In this document: positions 35,279-45,093 of the stretch, one piece after another
How positions within the stretch are numbered: the stretch's first letter is position 1
Layout of the letters: the number at the start of each line of letters is the position of its first letter
Assembly: GCF_011064595.1 (NCBI RefSeq)
Contig: NZ_JAALJI010000008.1
Span: 1 to 64,000 of the forward strand
DNA length: 64,000 nucleotides
Reading direction: 5' to 3'
DNA from: Paludisphaera soli
Lineage (GTDB): Bacteria > Planctomycetota > Planctomycetia > Isosphaerales > Isosphaeraceae
The notes under the pieces: model-generated
What the model saw: only the letters and a program-made list of their open reading frames with translations
Told to the model about the DNA's origin: nothing
Database searches by the model: none
Program-made: the position numbers and the translations under genes

Positions 35279-35296
35279 AAGGCCGACGACGGCCTT
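35279..35296 (-). terminator. Second terminator hairpin after the desaturase gene
   Basis: AAGGCCG ACGA CGGCCTT is a perfect 7-bp stem with a four-base loop. On the minus strand it follows the hairpin 35309-35335 and is itself followed by GTCTTTCC. It separates the desaturase transcript from the downstream tRNA gene. Confidence 0.55.
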
Positions 35297-35308
35297 CAGA
35301 AACGACGA

Positions 35309-35335
35309 ACCGCCGCGAGGTTCGCTCGCGGCGGT
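35309..35335 (-). terminator. Main terminator hairpin of the desaturase gene
   Basis: A perfect 11-bp inverted repeat, ACCGCCGCGAG and CTCGCGGCGGT with a five-base loop, sits 34 bp after the desaturase stop. The T-rich stretch TTCGTCGTTTC follows on the minus strand. Position and strength fit transcription termination. Confidence 0.7.
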
Positions 35336-35369
35336 CGGAAACTTGTTCGGGAACGATCGACCGCGCCGG

Positions 35370-36365
35370 TCAGGCGGAAGTCTGCTGCATCTCGCTGCGG
35401 ACTTCCCGGGGGGCGGGGGCGACGGCGGGGGGGCAGGAGGGGGCCGCAGCGGTCGTCGGCGGGACGGCCGGGCGGACGTCGGTCTCGACGATCGTGCCGT
35501 CGGCGTTCTTGCGGACCTTGGGGAGCTTGATCTCGCTGGCGAGGCCGAAGACCTGCATCAGCTTGATCGTCCAGTAGGTCGGGTCGACCTCCCACCAGTC
35601 GAGGCCGTGGCGGGCCGAGGTCTGGAAGGCGTGGTGGTTGTTGTGCCAGCCCTCGCCGTAAGTCAGGGCGGCGCACCACCAGAGGTTCGTGGACTGGTCG
35701 CGGGTGGCGTGGGTTCGGTAGCCCCAGACGTGGCTCGCCGAGTTCACCAGCCAGGTCGTGTGCCAGACGAACAGGGTGCGGACGAACCCGCCCCAGATCA
35801 GCCAGCTCATCCCCAGCCCGCCGTACCACTGGCCGGCGGCGTACAGCCCGGCGAACAGGGCCATGGGGAAGATCAGGAAGTAGTTGTCGAAGAACCGCTG
35901 GACCGGGTCGCGGTAGAGGTCGGGTGCCCAACGCTTGTAGTAGGCCTCGCCGTGGCGCGACGTCTCGTCGGTCACCATGAACCAGCCCATGTGGGCCCAG
36001 AACAGGCCGCGGAGCGGCGAATGCGTGTCCTGCTCCTCGTCGGAGTAGGCGTGATGGCGGCGATGGTCGGCCACCCAGCCGATCGCCCCGCCTTCGGAGG
36101 CGGTCATGCCGATGATGGTCAGGGGATATTCGAGCCACTTCGGCCAGAGCTTGAAGCTGCGGTGCGTCAACAGGCGGTGGTAGACCAGGCAGATCCCGAT
36201 CCCGCCGGTGAGCCAGTGCAGGGCCAGGCAGATCAGCAGGCCCGACCACGAGAAGAACGCCGGCACCACCGCCAGCAGCGCGAGGACGTGTATGCCGCCG
36301 ATATAGAAGATCGGCGCCCAGGCGATGCGCTTTGAGACCGGCGGCGCGGTCGTCGTTGTGCTCAT
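35370..36365 (-). CDS. Membrane fatty-acid (acyl-CoA) desaturase, 331 aa
   Basis: A di-iron desaturase introducing a double bond, probably delta-9, into acyl chains. The three histidine boxes are present and well spaced: HRLLTHR, HRRHH (in WVADHRRHHAYSD) and HNNHH (in GEGWHNNHHAFQ). Four hydrophobic spans surround them. The ATG at 36365 (MSTTTTAPP) follows AAAAAGG by about nine bases; a frame to 36443 exists but lacks such support. The C-terminal 40 residues are Pro/Ala-rich and dispensable-looking. Two strong hairpins terminate the gene. It likely tunes membrane fluidity. Confidence 0.93.
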   Translation of the reverse strand: MSTTTTAPPVSKRIAWAPIFYIGGIHVLALLAVVPAFFSWSGLLICLALHWLTGGIGICLVYHRLLTHRSFKLWPKWLEYPLTIIGMTASEGGAIGWVADHRRHHAYSDEEQDTHSPLRGLFWAHMGWFMVTDETSRHGEAYYKRWAPDLYRDPVQRFFDNYFLIFPMALFAGLYAAGQWYGGLGMSWLIWGGFVRTLFVWHTTWLVNSASHVWGYRTHATRDQSTNLWWCAALTYGEGWHNNHHAFQTSARHGLDWWEVDPTYWTIKLMQVFGLASEIKLPKVRKNADGTIVETDVRPAVPPTTAAAPSCPPAVAPAPREVRSEMQQTSA

Positions 36366-36691
36366 AGTCAACCTTTTTGGTGTAGCTTTCGAGAAGAGTT
36401 CCGCGACGAGCCTTCGATCGCCGAGGGTGCGCCTGCATCGCACCGGGCTAGGCTATGCAGGATCCGCGCCGGCATCCTCAGACGTCGAGGATCCGTGCGG
36501 CGTCGGCCCGATCGGTCGTTACTGGGATTATCGTTCGCGAGGAAACGGACAACAAGGCGTTCGCCTCTCGCCCGTTTGTACCATTTTTCACGGACTCGCG
36601 GGGAGCGAGTCCTTCCGAAAATCCGGCCCGATCCGGCCGCCGCGGCGGGCCCGAGGCGACCCGACGCCCCATCCGCCTGGCGGCCCGGACG
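36366..36691. other. Intergenic region between B12-radical SAM and desaturase genes
   Basis: This 326-bp stretch is less GC-rich than its surroundings. It should contain the desaturase promoter; no clear -35/-10 pair stands out. A perfect 8-bp inverted repeat, GGACTCGC and GCGAGTCC around a five-base loop, lies at 36592-36612 behind the radical SAM gene. It has no T-tract on the minus strand, so I do not call it a terminator. No gene is seen here. Confidence 0.45.
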
Positions 36692-38257
36692 TTAGAACGA
36701 GTTGACGAGCTGCTGGCTGCGGCTCGACATGGATCGCGCCATTTTCCACGTGTGGTAGTGCATGGCCATGTGGAAGACGTAGAAGAGCACCAGGCCGGGG
36801 CGGCGATGGACCTTGATGAAGGCCTTGAACCGCTTGCGGTACTCCTTGCGAAGGTCGGGCTCCGGGACGTTCTTCATCAGGCGGGCGAACAGGCCCAGGC
36901 CCTCGACGGCGCACCGCATCTCGTCCAGGAACCATCGCGTCGAGATCTTCCACCAGCGCTGCTTGCTGGTGATCCCATAGTCGAAGTCCGGGTTCATGAA
37001 GAGGGCGTCGGTCCGGTCGAAGTAGGCCTGGGGCTCGTAGAGGCGGTTGAGCACCTCGAAGTAGCCTTCCAGCAGCTCCTCGCGCGACATCTTCAGGGGG
37101 ATGACGTTCGTCCCGAACTCGGAGCGGTCGGAGTGGTCGAGCCGCCCCTCGGCTTCCAGCCGGGCGTGGAGCGGCGTCTTGGGGATGGCCGAGAGCATGC
37201 CGCTCATCGAGAACGAGATGCGGGCCTGCTGGATGAACTCGATCTGGCGTTCGAAGATGCCGACGTCGTCGCTGTCGAAGCCCATGATCATCCCGCACCA
37301 GACCTCCATGCCGGCGTCCTGGATGCGGTGGACCTTCTCCAGCAGCGTGCCGCCCGTGCGGACGTTCTGGAACTTCTTGGTCTCGCGGAGCGAGTCCTCG
37401 CTGGGGCTCTCGATGCCGATGAACGTGGCGATGAAGTTGGCCTCGACCATCAGGTCCATCAGCTCGGCGTCGTCGGCCAGGTCGATCGAGGCCTCGGTGA
37501 ACAGGCTCAGGGGGTAGCCGTTCTTCCGCTGCCAGACGATCACTTCCTTCAGGACTTCCTTGATCGCCTTCTTGTTGCCGATCAGGTTGTCGTCGACGAC
37601 GAACGCGATCCGCAGGCCGGTCCGCCGGATGGCCTCCAGCTCGGCGATCACCTGATCGGTCGTCTTGATCCGGGGGCGGCGGCCGAAGGTCACGATGATG
37701 TCGCAGAACTCGCACTGGAACGGGCACCCGCGCGAGAACTGGATGCTGCCGAAGGCGTACTTCTTCATGTCGAGCATGTCGAAGCGCGGGGTCGGCACCT
37801 TCGTCATGTCGGTCTTGTCGCGCTGCTCGTAGCGATACTGGTTCAGGCCCTGCTTCCACTCGTTGAGGAACTGGGGCCAGGTCTCCTCGGCCTCGCCGAT
37901 GAAGATCGCGTCGGCCGGCTCGTCGTCGAAATAGTCCTCCTGGACGGTGATCCAGGGGCCGCCGATCGCCACGAAGCAGCCCCGGGACTTCAGCTCGCCC
38001 AGGATCTCCTTCATGCGGAACCGCTGGACGCTCATGCCGGTCATCGCCACGATGTCGGCCTTGGCGCAGCGGTCGAAGTCGATCTCCTCGGCGTTCTCGT
38101 CGATCAGGGTGACCGTGTGCTCCTCGGGGGTCAGCGCAGCCAGCAGCGGCAGGCAGGCGACCGGCAGGTTGGCCGACTTCCCCATGAACGGGAGCAAGTG
38201 GTCCATCCCCCAGTACGACGGCTCGAACCGGGGGTTGATGATCACGATGTCTGCCAT
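36692..38257 (-). CDS. B12-binding radical SAM protein with DUF4070 C-terminus, 521 aa
   Basis: The N-terminal 150 residues form a cobalamin-binding Rossmann-like domain (IVIINPRFEPSYWG, HTVTLIDENAEEIDF, ADIVAMTGMS, FVAIGGPWITVQED, AIFIGEAEETWPQF). The radical SAM cluster motif is SRGCPFQCEFCDI (CxxxCxxC) near residue 180. A DUF4070-type region follows (IPKTPLHARLEAEGRL, NVIPLKMSREEL). Enzymes of this architecture include the hopanoid methylase HpnP and other radical methyltransferases, so methylation of an unactivated carbon is plausible. The substrate is unknown. The next gene downstream on the same strand is the fatty-acid desaturase, which would be compatible with a lipid substrate. Confidence 0.88.
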   Translation of the reverse strand: MADIVIINPRFEPSYWGMDHLLPFMGKSANLPVACLPLLAALTPEEHTVTLIDENAEEIDFDRCAKADIVAMTGMSVQRFRMKEILGELKSRGCFVAIGGPWITVQEDYFDDEPADAIFIGEAEETWPQFLNEWKQGLNQYRYEQRDKTDMTKVPTPRFDMLDMKKYAFGSIQFSRGCPFQCEFCDIIVTFGRRPRIKTTDQVIAELEAIRRTGLRIAFVVDDNLIGNKKAIKEVLKEVIVWQRKNGYPLSLFTEASIDLADDAELMDLMVEANFIATFIGIESPSEDSLRETKKFQNVRTGGTLLEKVHRIQDAGMEVWCGMIMGFDSDDVGIFERQIEFIQQARISFSMSGMLSAIPKTPLHARLEAEGRLDHSDRSEFGTNVIPLKMSREELLEGYFEVLNRLYEPQAYFDRTDALFMNPDFDYGITSKQRWWKISTRWFLDEMRCAVEGLGLFARLMKNVPEPDLRKEYRKRFKAFIKVHRRPGLVLFYVFHMAMHYHTWKMARSMSSRSQQLVNSF

Positions 38258-38504
38258 AGGATGCCGATCCCTCCGTTCCTGGAGCCGGGTAGGCCAGGGG
38301 TGTGCGCAAGCTCTCGAAGATGAATATGCTAGTCAAGCGGGGGGGGACTTGCCCAGGGGCAGTCCTCCGATTCCGGGGCCGATCCGTCGTCGCGATGGCC
38401 CTGGCCCGCGGAAATCGTACAATAGGCCCGACCCAACGCCCGTCCGCGGGATGGGGACGACCGCCGTCCCGCCGCCCCGGCTCGCCCCTTAGCCAACACG
38501 TTTC

Positions 38505-39539
38505 ATGCCACAACGTCCGATTCGGCGATCGGCCGCGTCCTCGGCGGGCCAGGGCCTCGTGCCCGATTTCGCCCCGCATCCCTGGATCCGGGGGGGCCAC
38601 GCCCAGACGATCTTCGGCCGCTACATGGACCCGAGCCGACCGACCTACGGGTCGTGGACGGACACGATCGAGCTGCCGGACGGCGACCGCCTCTGCGTGC
38701 ACGAGTCGATCCCGATCGGCTGGGACGAGGGGGGTCCGGCGGCCGTGCTGCTGCACGGGCTGGCGAGCACGGCGGACGCCCCCTACGTCGTCCGGTTCGC
38801 CCGGCGGCTCGGCGACCTGGGGGTCCGGGTGGTCCGGATGAACCTCCGGGGCGCAGGGGCCGGGTTCGGCCTGGCGAGGGGGTTCTACCACGCCGGCCGC
38901 ACCGAGGACGTCCGCGCGACGGTCGACTGGCTCGCCGGACGCGCGCCGGGCTCGCCGATCGCCGTCGCGGGGTTCTCGCTGGGGGCCAACCTGGCGCTCA
39001 AGATGGCGGCCGAGGCGTCCCGGCCTTCGTACGACGGGGTGAGGCCCGATTGCGTCGTGGCGGCGAACCCGCCGGTCGACCTCTCGCTCTGCTGCCGGAC
39101 GTTGCGGAAGGCCGAGAACCGCGCCTACGACTGGAGCTTCGTCCGCTGGCTGCGCGCCGAGGTGCGCAGGCTGCACGAGCGGTTCCCGGACCTGGGCCCG
39201 ACCGGGCTCGAAGGGGTCCGCTCGGTCTACGACTTCGACGACCGCTACACCGCGCCTCGCAACGGCTTCGACGGGGCCGAGGATTATTACCGACGCAGCA
39301 GTTCCGGCCCGCTCGTCCCCGAGATCGCCTTCCCCGGCCTGGTCGTCCACGCGGCCGACGACCCGTTCATCCCCGCCACGGCCTTCGAAAAAGTCGCGTT
39401 CCCCCCGAACGTCCGCTTCGAGTTGCTCCCCCACGGCGGCCACCTCGGCTACGTCAGCCGAACCCCCTGGCTCGGCGACCGCCGCTGGCTGGAGACCCGC
39501 CTGACCGCCTGGCTGGCCGATCGCTGGGGGATGGGCTGA
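38505..39539 (+). CDS. YheT-like alpha/beta hydrolase, 344 aa
   Basis: An alpha/beta hydrolase of the YheT / ABHD1-3 group. The N-terminal signature PHPWIRGGHAQTIFGRY is diagnostic. The catalytic serine lies in the nucleophile elbow GFSLGANL (about residue 161), the acid in HAADDPFIP, and the histidine in HGGHLGYVSR near the C-terminus. YheT-like enzymes are thought to hydrolyse esters, possibly of lipids, but substrates are poorly known. It is divergent from the B12-radical SAM gene with a 247-bp gap that must hold both promoters. Length is normal. Confidence 0.88.
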   Translation: MPQRPIRRSAASSAGQGLVPDFAPHPWIRGGHAQTIFGRYMDPSRPTYGSWTDTIELPDGDRLCVHESIPIGWDEGGPAAVLLHGLASTADAPYVVRFARRLGDLGVRVVRMNLRGAGAGFGLARGFYHAGRTEDVRATVDWLAGRAPGSPIAVAGFSLGANLALKMAAEASRPSYDGVRPDCVVAANPPVDLSLCCRTLRKAENRAYDWSFVRWLRAEVRRLHERFPDLGPTGLEGVRSVYDFDDRYTAPRNGFDGAEDYYRRSSSGPLVPEIAFPGLVVHAADDPFIPATAFEKVAFPPNVRFELLPHGGHLGYVSRTPWLGDRRWLETRLTAWLADRWGMG

Positions 39540-39551
39540 GGGGATCCAGGA

Positions 39552-39750
39552 TCACAGGGCCTCGATCCAGTCTCGCCACCGCCCTCGATAGCCGGGGCGA
39601 TCACGGCCCGGTCGCCCTCGAGCCTCGCCGAGCCCCGGGATGGGCTCGACCTGCTGACACTCCCGGACCGCAAGCCACGAGGGCGGGTCCGCGGCCCATC
39701 GTCGCACGACCTCGGGCGCGGCGGAGTCGGCCAACTCCCGGTGGTGACGG
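39552..39750 (-). pseudogene. Short gene remnant, possibly DUF3368/PIN-like N-terminal part
   Basis: Immediately after the stop of the 207-residue gene, an open frame reads VVRRWAADPPSWLAVREC and QQVEPIPGLGEA and ends at 39552 with DWIEAL. Codon bias looks like real coding sequence, but there is no start with a ribosome site and the piece is only about 65 codons. The wording of the segment reminds me of the early part of DUF3368-type PIN-fold proteins from planctomycetes, which belong to toxin-antitoxin-like pairs. The identification is a guess and the piece is probably non-functional. Confidence 0.3.
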
Positions 39751-39760
39751 ACGCCCCATT

Positions 39761-40384
39761 TCAGGCCTTGCGAGGCGCCCGGCCGGGCTGGGGGAGTTCG
39801 CCGCGGAGGAATGCGGCGAGGGCGCGGTCGTCGTCGAGGTCGAGTTCGAAGGGGATCCAGGCGCCGGTGGATTCGTCGAGCAGTGCGGCGTCGGCCATGC
39901 CCCGGAGGCTCGTGCGGACGCTGGTCCAGATGAGGCGGTCGTCCTCGTTGGTGAAGCCGTGGCCGTCCCACTGGCCGACGCCGCCGACCGTGGCGCGGAG
40001 GGCCGAGCGGACGGCGTAGACGGCGTCGATCGCCTCGGGGCGGCTGCGGATCGCCTCGGGATAGATCCGGATGGCGTAGATCGCGCGGACGGTCTCCAGG
40101 TAGTCGCTCAGCCAGCGGACGGCCGAGGGGGGGCCGCCGGTCTCCAGGCTGTCGATGAACTCGGCGACTTCCTCGGCACCGAGCGTGTTGGGGCCGACCG
40201 GATTCAGCTCGACGGTGGCCCAGACGTCGTGCAGGTCCTCGGCCTCGGGGCCGATGGCGAGGTAGTTCCCCAGCATACCGGGATGATCAACCGACCAGAC
40301 CGCACCGAAGGGGACGGCCCGTTGCAGCGCGGCCAGGGGGACGTCGCGGTCATCGACGGTCAACAGGCGGAGATAATCACCCAT
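39761..40384 (-). CDS. Hypothetical protein, 207 aa
   Basis: I do not recognise a family. The protein is soluble, acidic and mixed alpha-beta, with landmarks VWSVDHPGMLGNYLAIGPEA, GGPPSAVRWLSDYLETVRAIY and GQWDGHGFTNEDDRLIW. The ATG at 40384 overlaps the end of the MFS transporter gene by eight bases, so expression is probably coupled to it. No signal peptide or membrane span is evident. A binding or accessory function for the transporter is possible but not shown. Confidence 0.7.
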   Translation of the reverse strand: MGDYLRLLTVDDRDVPLAALQRAVPFGAVWSVDHPGMLGNYLAIGPEAEDLHDVWATVELNPVGPNTLGAEEVAEFIDSLETGGPPSAVRWLSDYLETVRAIYAIRIYPEAIRSRPEAIDAVYAVRSALRATVGGVGQWDGHGFTNEDDRLIWTSVRTSLRGMADAALLDESTGAWIPFELDLDDDRALAAFLRGELPQPGRAPRKA

Positions 40385-41693
40385 CGGCCGGCTCCGTCAT
40401 CAAATTCGCGACGCACGCCACCACGCCTCGTCTGGTATGGGGTCGTTGAAGAACGTCGGCGTCGGCATCGGCGACCGCCTCGCCCGGCCGGCCCACGATC
40501 GAGGGCTGCGATCGGAATCCCCTCAAGAAGTAAATTAACAGCGCCCCATCGAGGATGCAAGGGACGAGGAAGACCCACACGTCGTCCCCCAGCGAGATCC
40601 GCCGCACCCATTCGCCGGCCGCCAGGCTCCCCAGGAACGAGGGGAGGCCCGTCGAGAGGATCAGGAAGATCGCCTGGACGCTCGCCCGGTGGGTCGTCGG
40701 CGCGCGGCCGTCCAGGAATACCTGGCCGCCGATCGCGAAGCAGGCGATCCCGACCCCCTGCAACACCCCCACGCTCACCGCCACCGCGAGCGGCGGGTGC
40801 GTCGCCAGGATCAGATACCGGAGGAACCAGGCCCCCAGCCCCATCGCCATCGTCCCCTTGTAACCCATCCTCCCCAGGAGCCAGGGCATCACCGCCAGGG
40901 CCGCGACCTCCGGGACCTGATTGATCGACACGGCCGTCGAGATCCAGGCCCGCGGCATCCCCCGCGCCGCCAGGTAGCCGGGCACGACCTGGTACGCCAG
41001 GGGGATCGTCAGGAAGACGCCGAAGGTGGTGATCAGGAACACCCGGACGTCCTTCTCCCGCAACAGCTCCACTCCCTTGCGCAGGTTCGCCCGGCCGGAC
41101 GTCTCCCCGGCCAGGGGGGGCGTGTGGGGGAGCGTCCCGCAGTAGCAGGCCATGACCAGCGAGATCGCCGCCGCCATCCAGAAGACCTCGGGCATCCCCC
41201 CGGCGGTCGCGATCCGGCCGCCGCCGACCGCCAGCATCACCCCGGAGACCAGCCAGCCGACGGCCATCCAGCCCACCGTCCCCCAGAGCCGGACCGCCGC
41301 GAACTCGCGCCGGGGGTCGTCCAGGTTCCGCATCGCCAGCGAGCTGCTCAGGCTGTGCGTCGGCATGATGATCGAGAAGTAGAGCAGGAACGTCAGGAAG
41401 AGCGGCCCCGCCCCCACGACCCAGCCGGACGCGAGCGCCGCCAGCAAGAGCGTCCCCGCGCCGTACGCCAGCACGAGGAACGTCTGCGTGGGCATCAGCC
41501 GGTCGACGAGCTGCCCTGCGCCCAGGGGCAGGAGCGTCGCCGCGAGCGCCTGCGAGGCGAAGATCAGCCCGCGCCAGCGGCCGTCGATCCCCAACTCGGC
41601 CAGGTGCACGCCCAGGAGCGGCCAGAAGGCCCCCGAGACCGCATAGAGCAAGGCCATCATCATCGACAGCCGCCACCGCCCGCGCGTTTTCAT
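40377..41693 (-). CDS. MFS transporter, nucleoside:H+ symporter-like, 438 aa
   Basis: A twelve-span major facilitator protein resembling the nucleoside:H+ symporter (NHS) / MFS_1_like group. The early span ends in PLLGVHLAELGIDGRW, and the loop between spans 2 and 3 reads GAGQLVDRLMPTQ, matching the MFS signature region. FAAVRLWGTVGWMAVGWLVSG is the conserved RxxGxxG segment typical of this subfamily. The C-terminal 60 residues are a hydrophilic tail. Substrate prediction from the family (nucleosides or sugars) is weak. The gene overlaps the following unknown gene by eight bases. Confidence 0.85.
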   Translation of the reverse strand: MKTRGRWRLSMMMALLYAVSGAFWPLLGVHLAELGIDGRWRGLIFASQALAATLLPLGAGQLVDRLMPTQTFLVLAYGAGTLLLAALASGWVVGAGPLFLTFLLYFSIIMPTHSLSSSLAMRNLDDPRREFAAVRLWGTVGWMAVGWLVSGVMLAVGGGRIATAGGMPEVFWMAAAISLVMACYCGTLPHTPPLAGETSGRANLRKGVELLREKDVRVFLITTFGVFLTIPLAYQVVPGYLAARGMPRAWISTAVSINQVPEVAALAVMPWLLGRMGYKGTMAMGLGAWFLRYLILATHPPLAVAVSVGVLQGVGIACFAIGGQVFLDGRAPTTHRASVQAIFLILSTGLPSFLGSLAAGEWVRRISLGDDVWVFLVPCILDGALLIYFLRGFRSQPSIVGRPGEAVADADADVLQRPHTRRGVVACVANLMTEPADG

Positions 41694-41800
41694 CGCCGCT
41701 CCGTTCCTCGTGCGTGCCGCCCCTCCTGGCCGCCTGAGACTCTACCAGAGACGCGCGACGCGGCCCAAGGCCAGTTGCCGCGCCGCGACCGGCCGCCCGC

Positions 41801-42811
<1,011 letters not shown>

Positions 42812-42867
42812 CAGTAGGCGTCTCCAATGGATGGTGGAAAGCCCGGGGCCTTCCACCCCCCTCGTCC

Positions 42868-42896
42868 TTGGTTGATCGTCCCGTCCAGTATAGAAT
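42868..42896 (+). promoter_or_regulatory. Sigma-70-like promoter for the 142-residue unknown gene
   Basis: TTGGTT (42868-42873) and TAGAAT (42891-42896, within TATAGAAT) are 17 bp apart, in the divergent gap between the aldo/keto reductase and the gene starting at 42974. The AT-rich -10 stands out against GC-rich DNA. Confidence 0.5.
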
Positions 42897-42973
42897 CGAG
42901 GACAAGGCACGAGGGGAGCTTCTGGGATGCCCCGAATTGACCCGAGCGAACGGCCCGCAATCAGGGCCGCATC

Positions 42974-43402
42974 ATGGATTCCATCATCGAGCTGACGACC
43001 GGCTATCTGACCTTCGAAGAACTCGACGCGGAAGTCGTCGCCTCGATCGACGACTTCCGCTCCATGGGCGTCGAGACGATTTTCCTGACCTTCGGGTTCG
43101 GCTGCGACCGCGAGGATCGGCTCCAGTTCGAGGAGATTCCCGTGGCGCTCGGCGACCTGATCCACTTTATCCAGGACGCCGAGGCCGACGGGACGTTCGA
43201 ACTCGGCGAGTCGGACCTGGTCCTCCGCGGCGGGGGGCTGGAGTTCCTTTTCTGCCACGAGGGGGACGTGCATTGCTACGGCCGAGAATCGCCCCCTCTG
43301 CTCGCCGTACGCCGGCGATGGCGGAGGGACTACGAGTGGAGCGAGGATCGTCAATGCGGCGGGCGGCATCGCCGATTGACCGGCCGCCCGAAGCGCCGAT
43401 GA
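42974..43402 (+). CDS. Hypothetical protein, 142 aa
   Basis: No family is recognised. The first 100 residues are acidic and mixed alpha-beta ([40 protein letters not shown]), the last 35 strongly basic with many arginines. The ATG at 42974 lies about 78 bp after a sigma-70-like -10 element. It is followed after 79 bp by the lipoate-ligase-family gene in the same direction. A short immunity-like or regulatory protein is possible, but nothing in the sequence proves it. Confidence 0.6.
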   Translation: MDSIIELTTGYLTFEELDAEVVASIDDFRSMGVETIFLTFGFGCDREDRLQFEEIPVALGDLIHFIQDAEADGTFELGESDLVLRGGGLEFLFCHEGDVHCYGRESPPLLAVRRRWRRDYEWSEDRQCGGRHRRLTGRPKRR

Positions 43403-43481
43403 GGCGGTGCCGATCGGGATCAGCGTCCTCGCCGACGCGGCCGACTCCGCAGCACGGAGAACGCGACGCCGTCGCATCGCC

Positions 43482-44234
43482 ATGATCTGCCGCGTGCTCC
43501 CCTATCGCGTCGCCGAGGGGCCGACGAACATGGCGATCGACGAGGCCCTGCTGGACCACGTCGCCCGCGACCCGTCGGCCGCCTGGTTCCGCACCTACGG
43601 CTGGGCGACGCCCACCCTGAGCCTCGGCTACTTCCAGCGCTGGGCGGAGACCGAGGCCGAACCGCGCTGGCGGGACGCCGCAAAGGTCCGCCGCGCCACC
43701 GGCGGCGGGGCGATATGGCATGAACATGAGATCACGTTCGCGATCGTCATTCCGTCGAGCCACCCCCTGGCGCGGCCGAACACCGCCCTCTACCGCGCCG
43801 TGCACCGCGCGACGGCCGCCGTGCTGGCCTCGCGGTCCGTCGACGCCCGCCGCCACGGCGACCTCGCCCCCGACGAGGCCGGCTCGACGCCCGCCCACCC
43901 GTTCCTCTGCTTCGCCGGCCGCGACGGCGAGGACCTCGTCCACGGCGGCGACAAGCTCGTCGGCAGCGCCCAGCGGAGGAGGGCGGGGGCCGTGCTCCAG
44001 CACAGCTCGCTCCTCCTGAGGCGCGCCGACGCCGTCCCCGAACTCCCCGGCGCGGCCGACCTGGCCGACGTGACCGACGACCCCCGGGCCTGGTCCGACC
44101 TGATCGTCGCCGCCCTCGTCCCCGCCCTCGGCATGGAGCCGGAGCCCGCCGGCTGGCCCGACGGCCTGCTCGACCGCGCCGACCGGATCGAGCGTGAGGT
44201 CTATCGCAACCCCGCCTGGAATCAGAAGCGTTGA
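43482..44234 (+). CDS. Lipoate--protein ligase / biotin-lipoyl transferase family protein, 250 aa
   Basis: Members of this LplA/LipM/BPL fold family transfer lipoyl, octanoyl or biotinyl groups to carrier lysines. The ATG at 43482 gives [24 protein letters not shown], a typical start with the conserved MAxDEALL motif. [19 protein letters not shown] contains the ligand-binding RRxTGGGAxxH loop, and [23 protein letters not shown] holds the catalytic-lysine region (KLVGSAQR). It ends 26 bp before the nitrilase-family start. Whether it is an octanoyltransferase or a lipoate ligase cannot be settled. Confidence 0.88.
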   Translation: MICRVLPYRVAEGPTNMAIDEALLDHVARDPSAAWFRTYGWATPTLSLGYFQRWAETEAEPRWRDAAKVRRATGGGAIWHEHEITFAIVIPSSHPLARPNTALYRAVHRATAAVLASRSVDARRHGDLAPDEAGSTPAHPFLCFAGRDGEDLVHGGDKLVGSAQRRRAGAVLQHSSLLLRRADAVPELPGAADLADVTDDPRAWSDLIVAALVPALGMEPEPAGWPDGLLDRADRIEREVYRNPAWNQKR

Positions 44235-44260
44235 AGCTTGCAGCCGACAAGGACCCGCCG

Positions 44261-45073
44261 ATGTTCCTGGCCGCCGCCATCCAGACTTCCGCCACGACCG
44301 ACGTCGCCCGCAACCTGGCCGAGATCGAAGCCCTCGTCGCCCGCGCCGCAGGGTACGGGGCGAAGTTCGTGGGGACGCCCGAGAACAGCAACTTCCTCGG
44401 CCCGGCCGACGAGAAGGTGAGGCTCGCCGAGCCTCTCGACGGGCCGACCTGCTCGTTCTTCGCCGACCTGGCGCGCCGGCACGCGATCCACCTCCTGCTG
44501 GGCTCGTTCAACGAGCGTGGGTCGACCCCGGAGCGGTGCCGGAACACGAGCGTCCTGTTCGGCCCCGACGGCGCCCGGCTGGCGGCCTATCGCAAGATCC
44601 ACCTGTTCGACGTGGACCACTCCGAAACCGTCCGCGCGATGGAGTCGCGGACGATCGAGCCGGGCGAACAGCACGTCGTGGCCGAGACGCCGCTAGGCCG
44701 CTTCGGCCTGAGCGTCTGCTACGACCTGCGGTTCGGCGACCAGTACCGCCGGCTCGTCCGCGAGGGGGCCGAGATCCTCTGCGTCCCCGCCGCCTTCACC
44801 ATGCGGACCGGCCGGGACCACTGGGCCGAGCTGCTCCGCGCCCGGGCGATCGAGTGCCAGGCGTACGTCCTGGCCCCGGCCCAGTACGGCGTCCACGGCG
44901 CGGCGTCCGAACTCCGCGAGAGCTTCGGCCGCGCCATGATCGTCGACCCCTGGGGCGTCGTCCTCGCCACCGCCCCCGACGGCCCCTCCGGCCTCGCCCT
45001 CGCCGAGATCGACCTGTCCCGCGTCTCCGAGATCCGCCGCGCCATCCCCGTGGGGGCCTACGAGGCCTCCTAA
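44261..45073 (+). CDS. Carbon-nitrogen hydrolase (nitrilase superfamily, Nit1/Nit2-like), 270 aa
   Basis: The Glu-Lys-Cys triad of the nitrilase superfamily is present: E in TPENSNF, K in AYRKIHLFDVD, C in SVCYDLRFGDQYR. The overall sequence fits the NIT branch that cleans up deaminated glutathione or acts on omega-amido acids; RAIECQAYVLAPAQYG and the end region are typical. I take ATG 44261, preceded by AAGGA at about eight bases, rather than the in-frame TTG at 44231 that would overlap the upstream gene. It is probably co-transcribed with the lipoate-ligase-family gene. Confidence 0.9.
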   Translation: MFLAAAIQTSATTDVARNLAEIEALVARAAGYGAKFVGTPENSNFLGPADEKVRLAEPLDGPTCSFFADLARRHAIHLLLGSFNERGSTPERCRNTSVLFGPDGARLAAYRKIHLFDVDHSETVRAMESRTIEPGEQHVVAETPLGRFGLSVCYDLRFGDQYRRLVREGAEILCVPAAFTMRTGRDHWAELLRARAIECQAYVLAPAQYGVHGAASELRESFGRAMIVDPWGVVLATAPDGPSGLALAEIDLSRVSEIRRAIPVGAYEAS

Positions 45074-45093
45074 CGACGAAAGGGCCCGCAGCC

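Noticed and set aside
36592-36612. Eight-base inverted repeat GGACTCGC/GCGAGTCC as a terminator
   Set aside because: There is no T-tract on the strand where termination would be needed, and the position is 80 bp behind the radical SAM gene.
36588-39443. A minus-strand frame of 951 codons
   Set aside because: It overlaps the B12-radical SAM gene in another frame and the YheT-like gene antisense; both real genes have diagnostic motifs.
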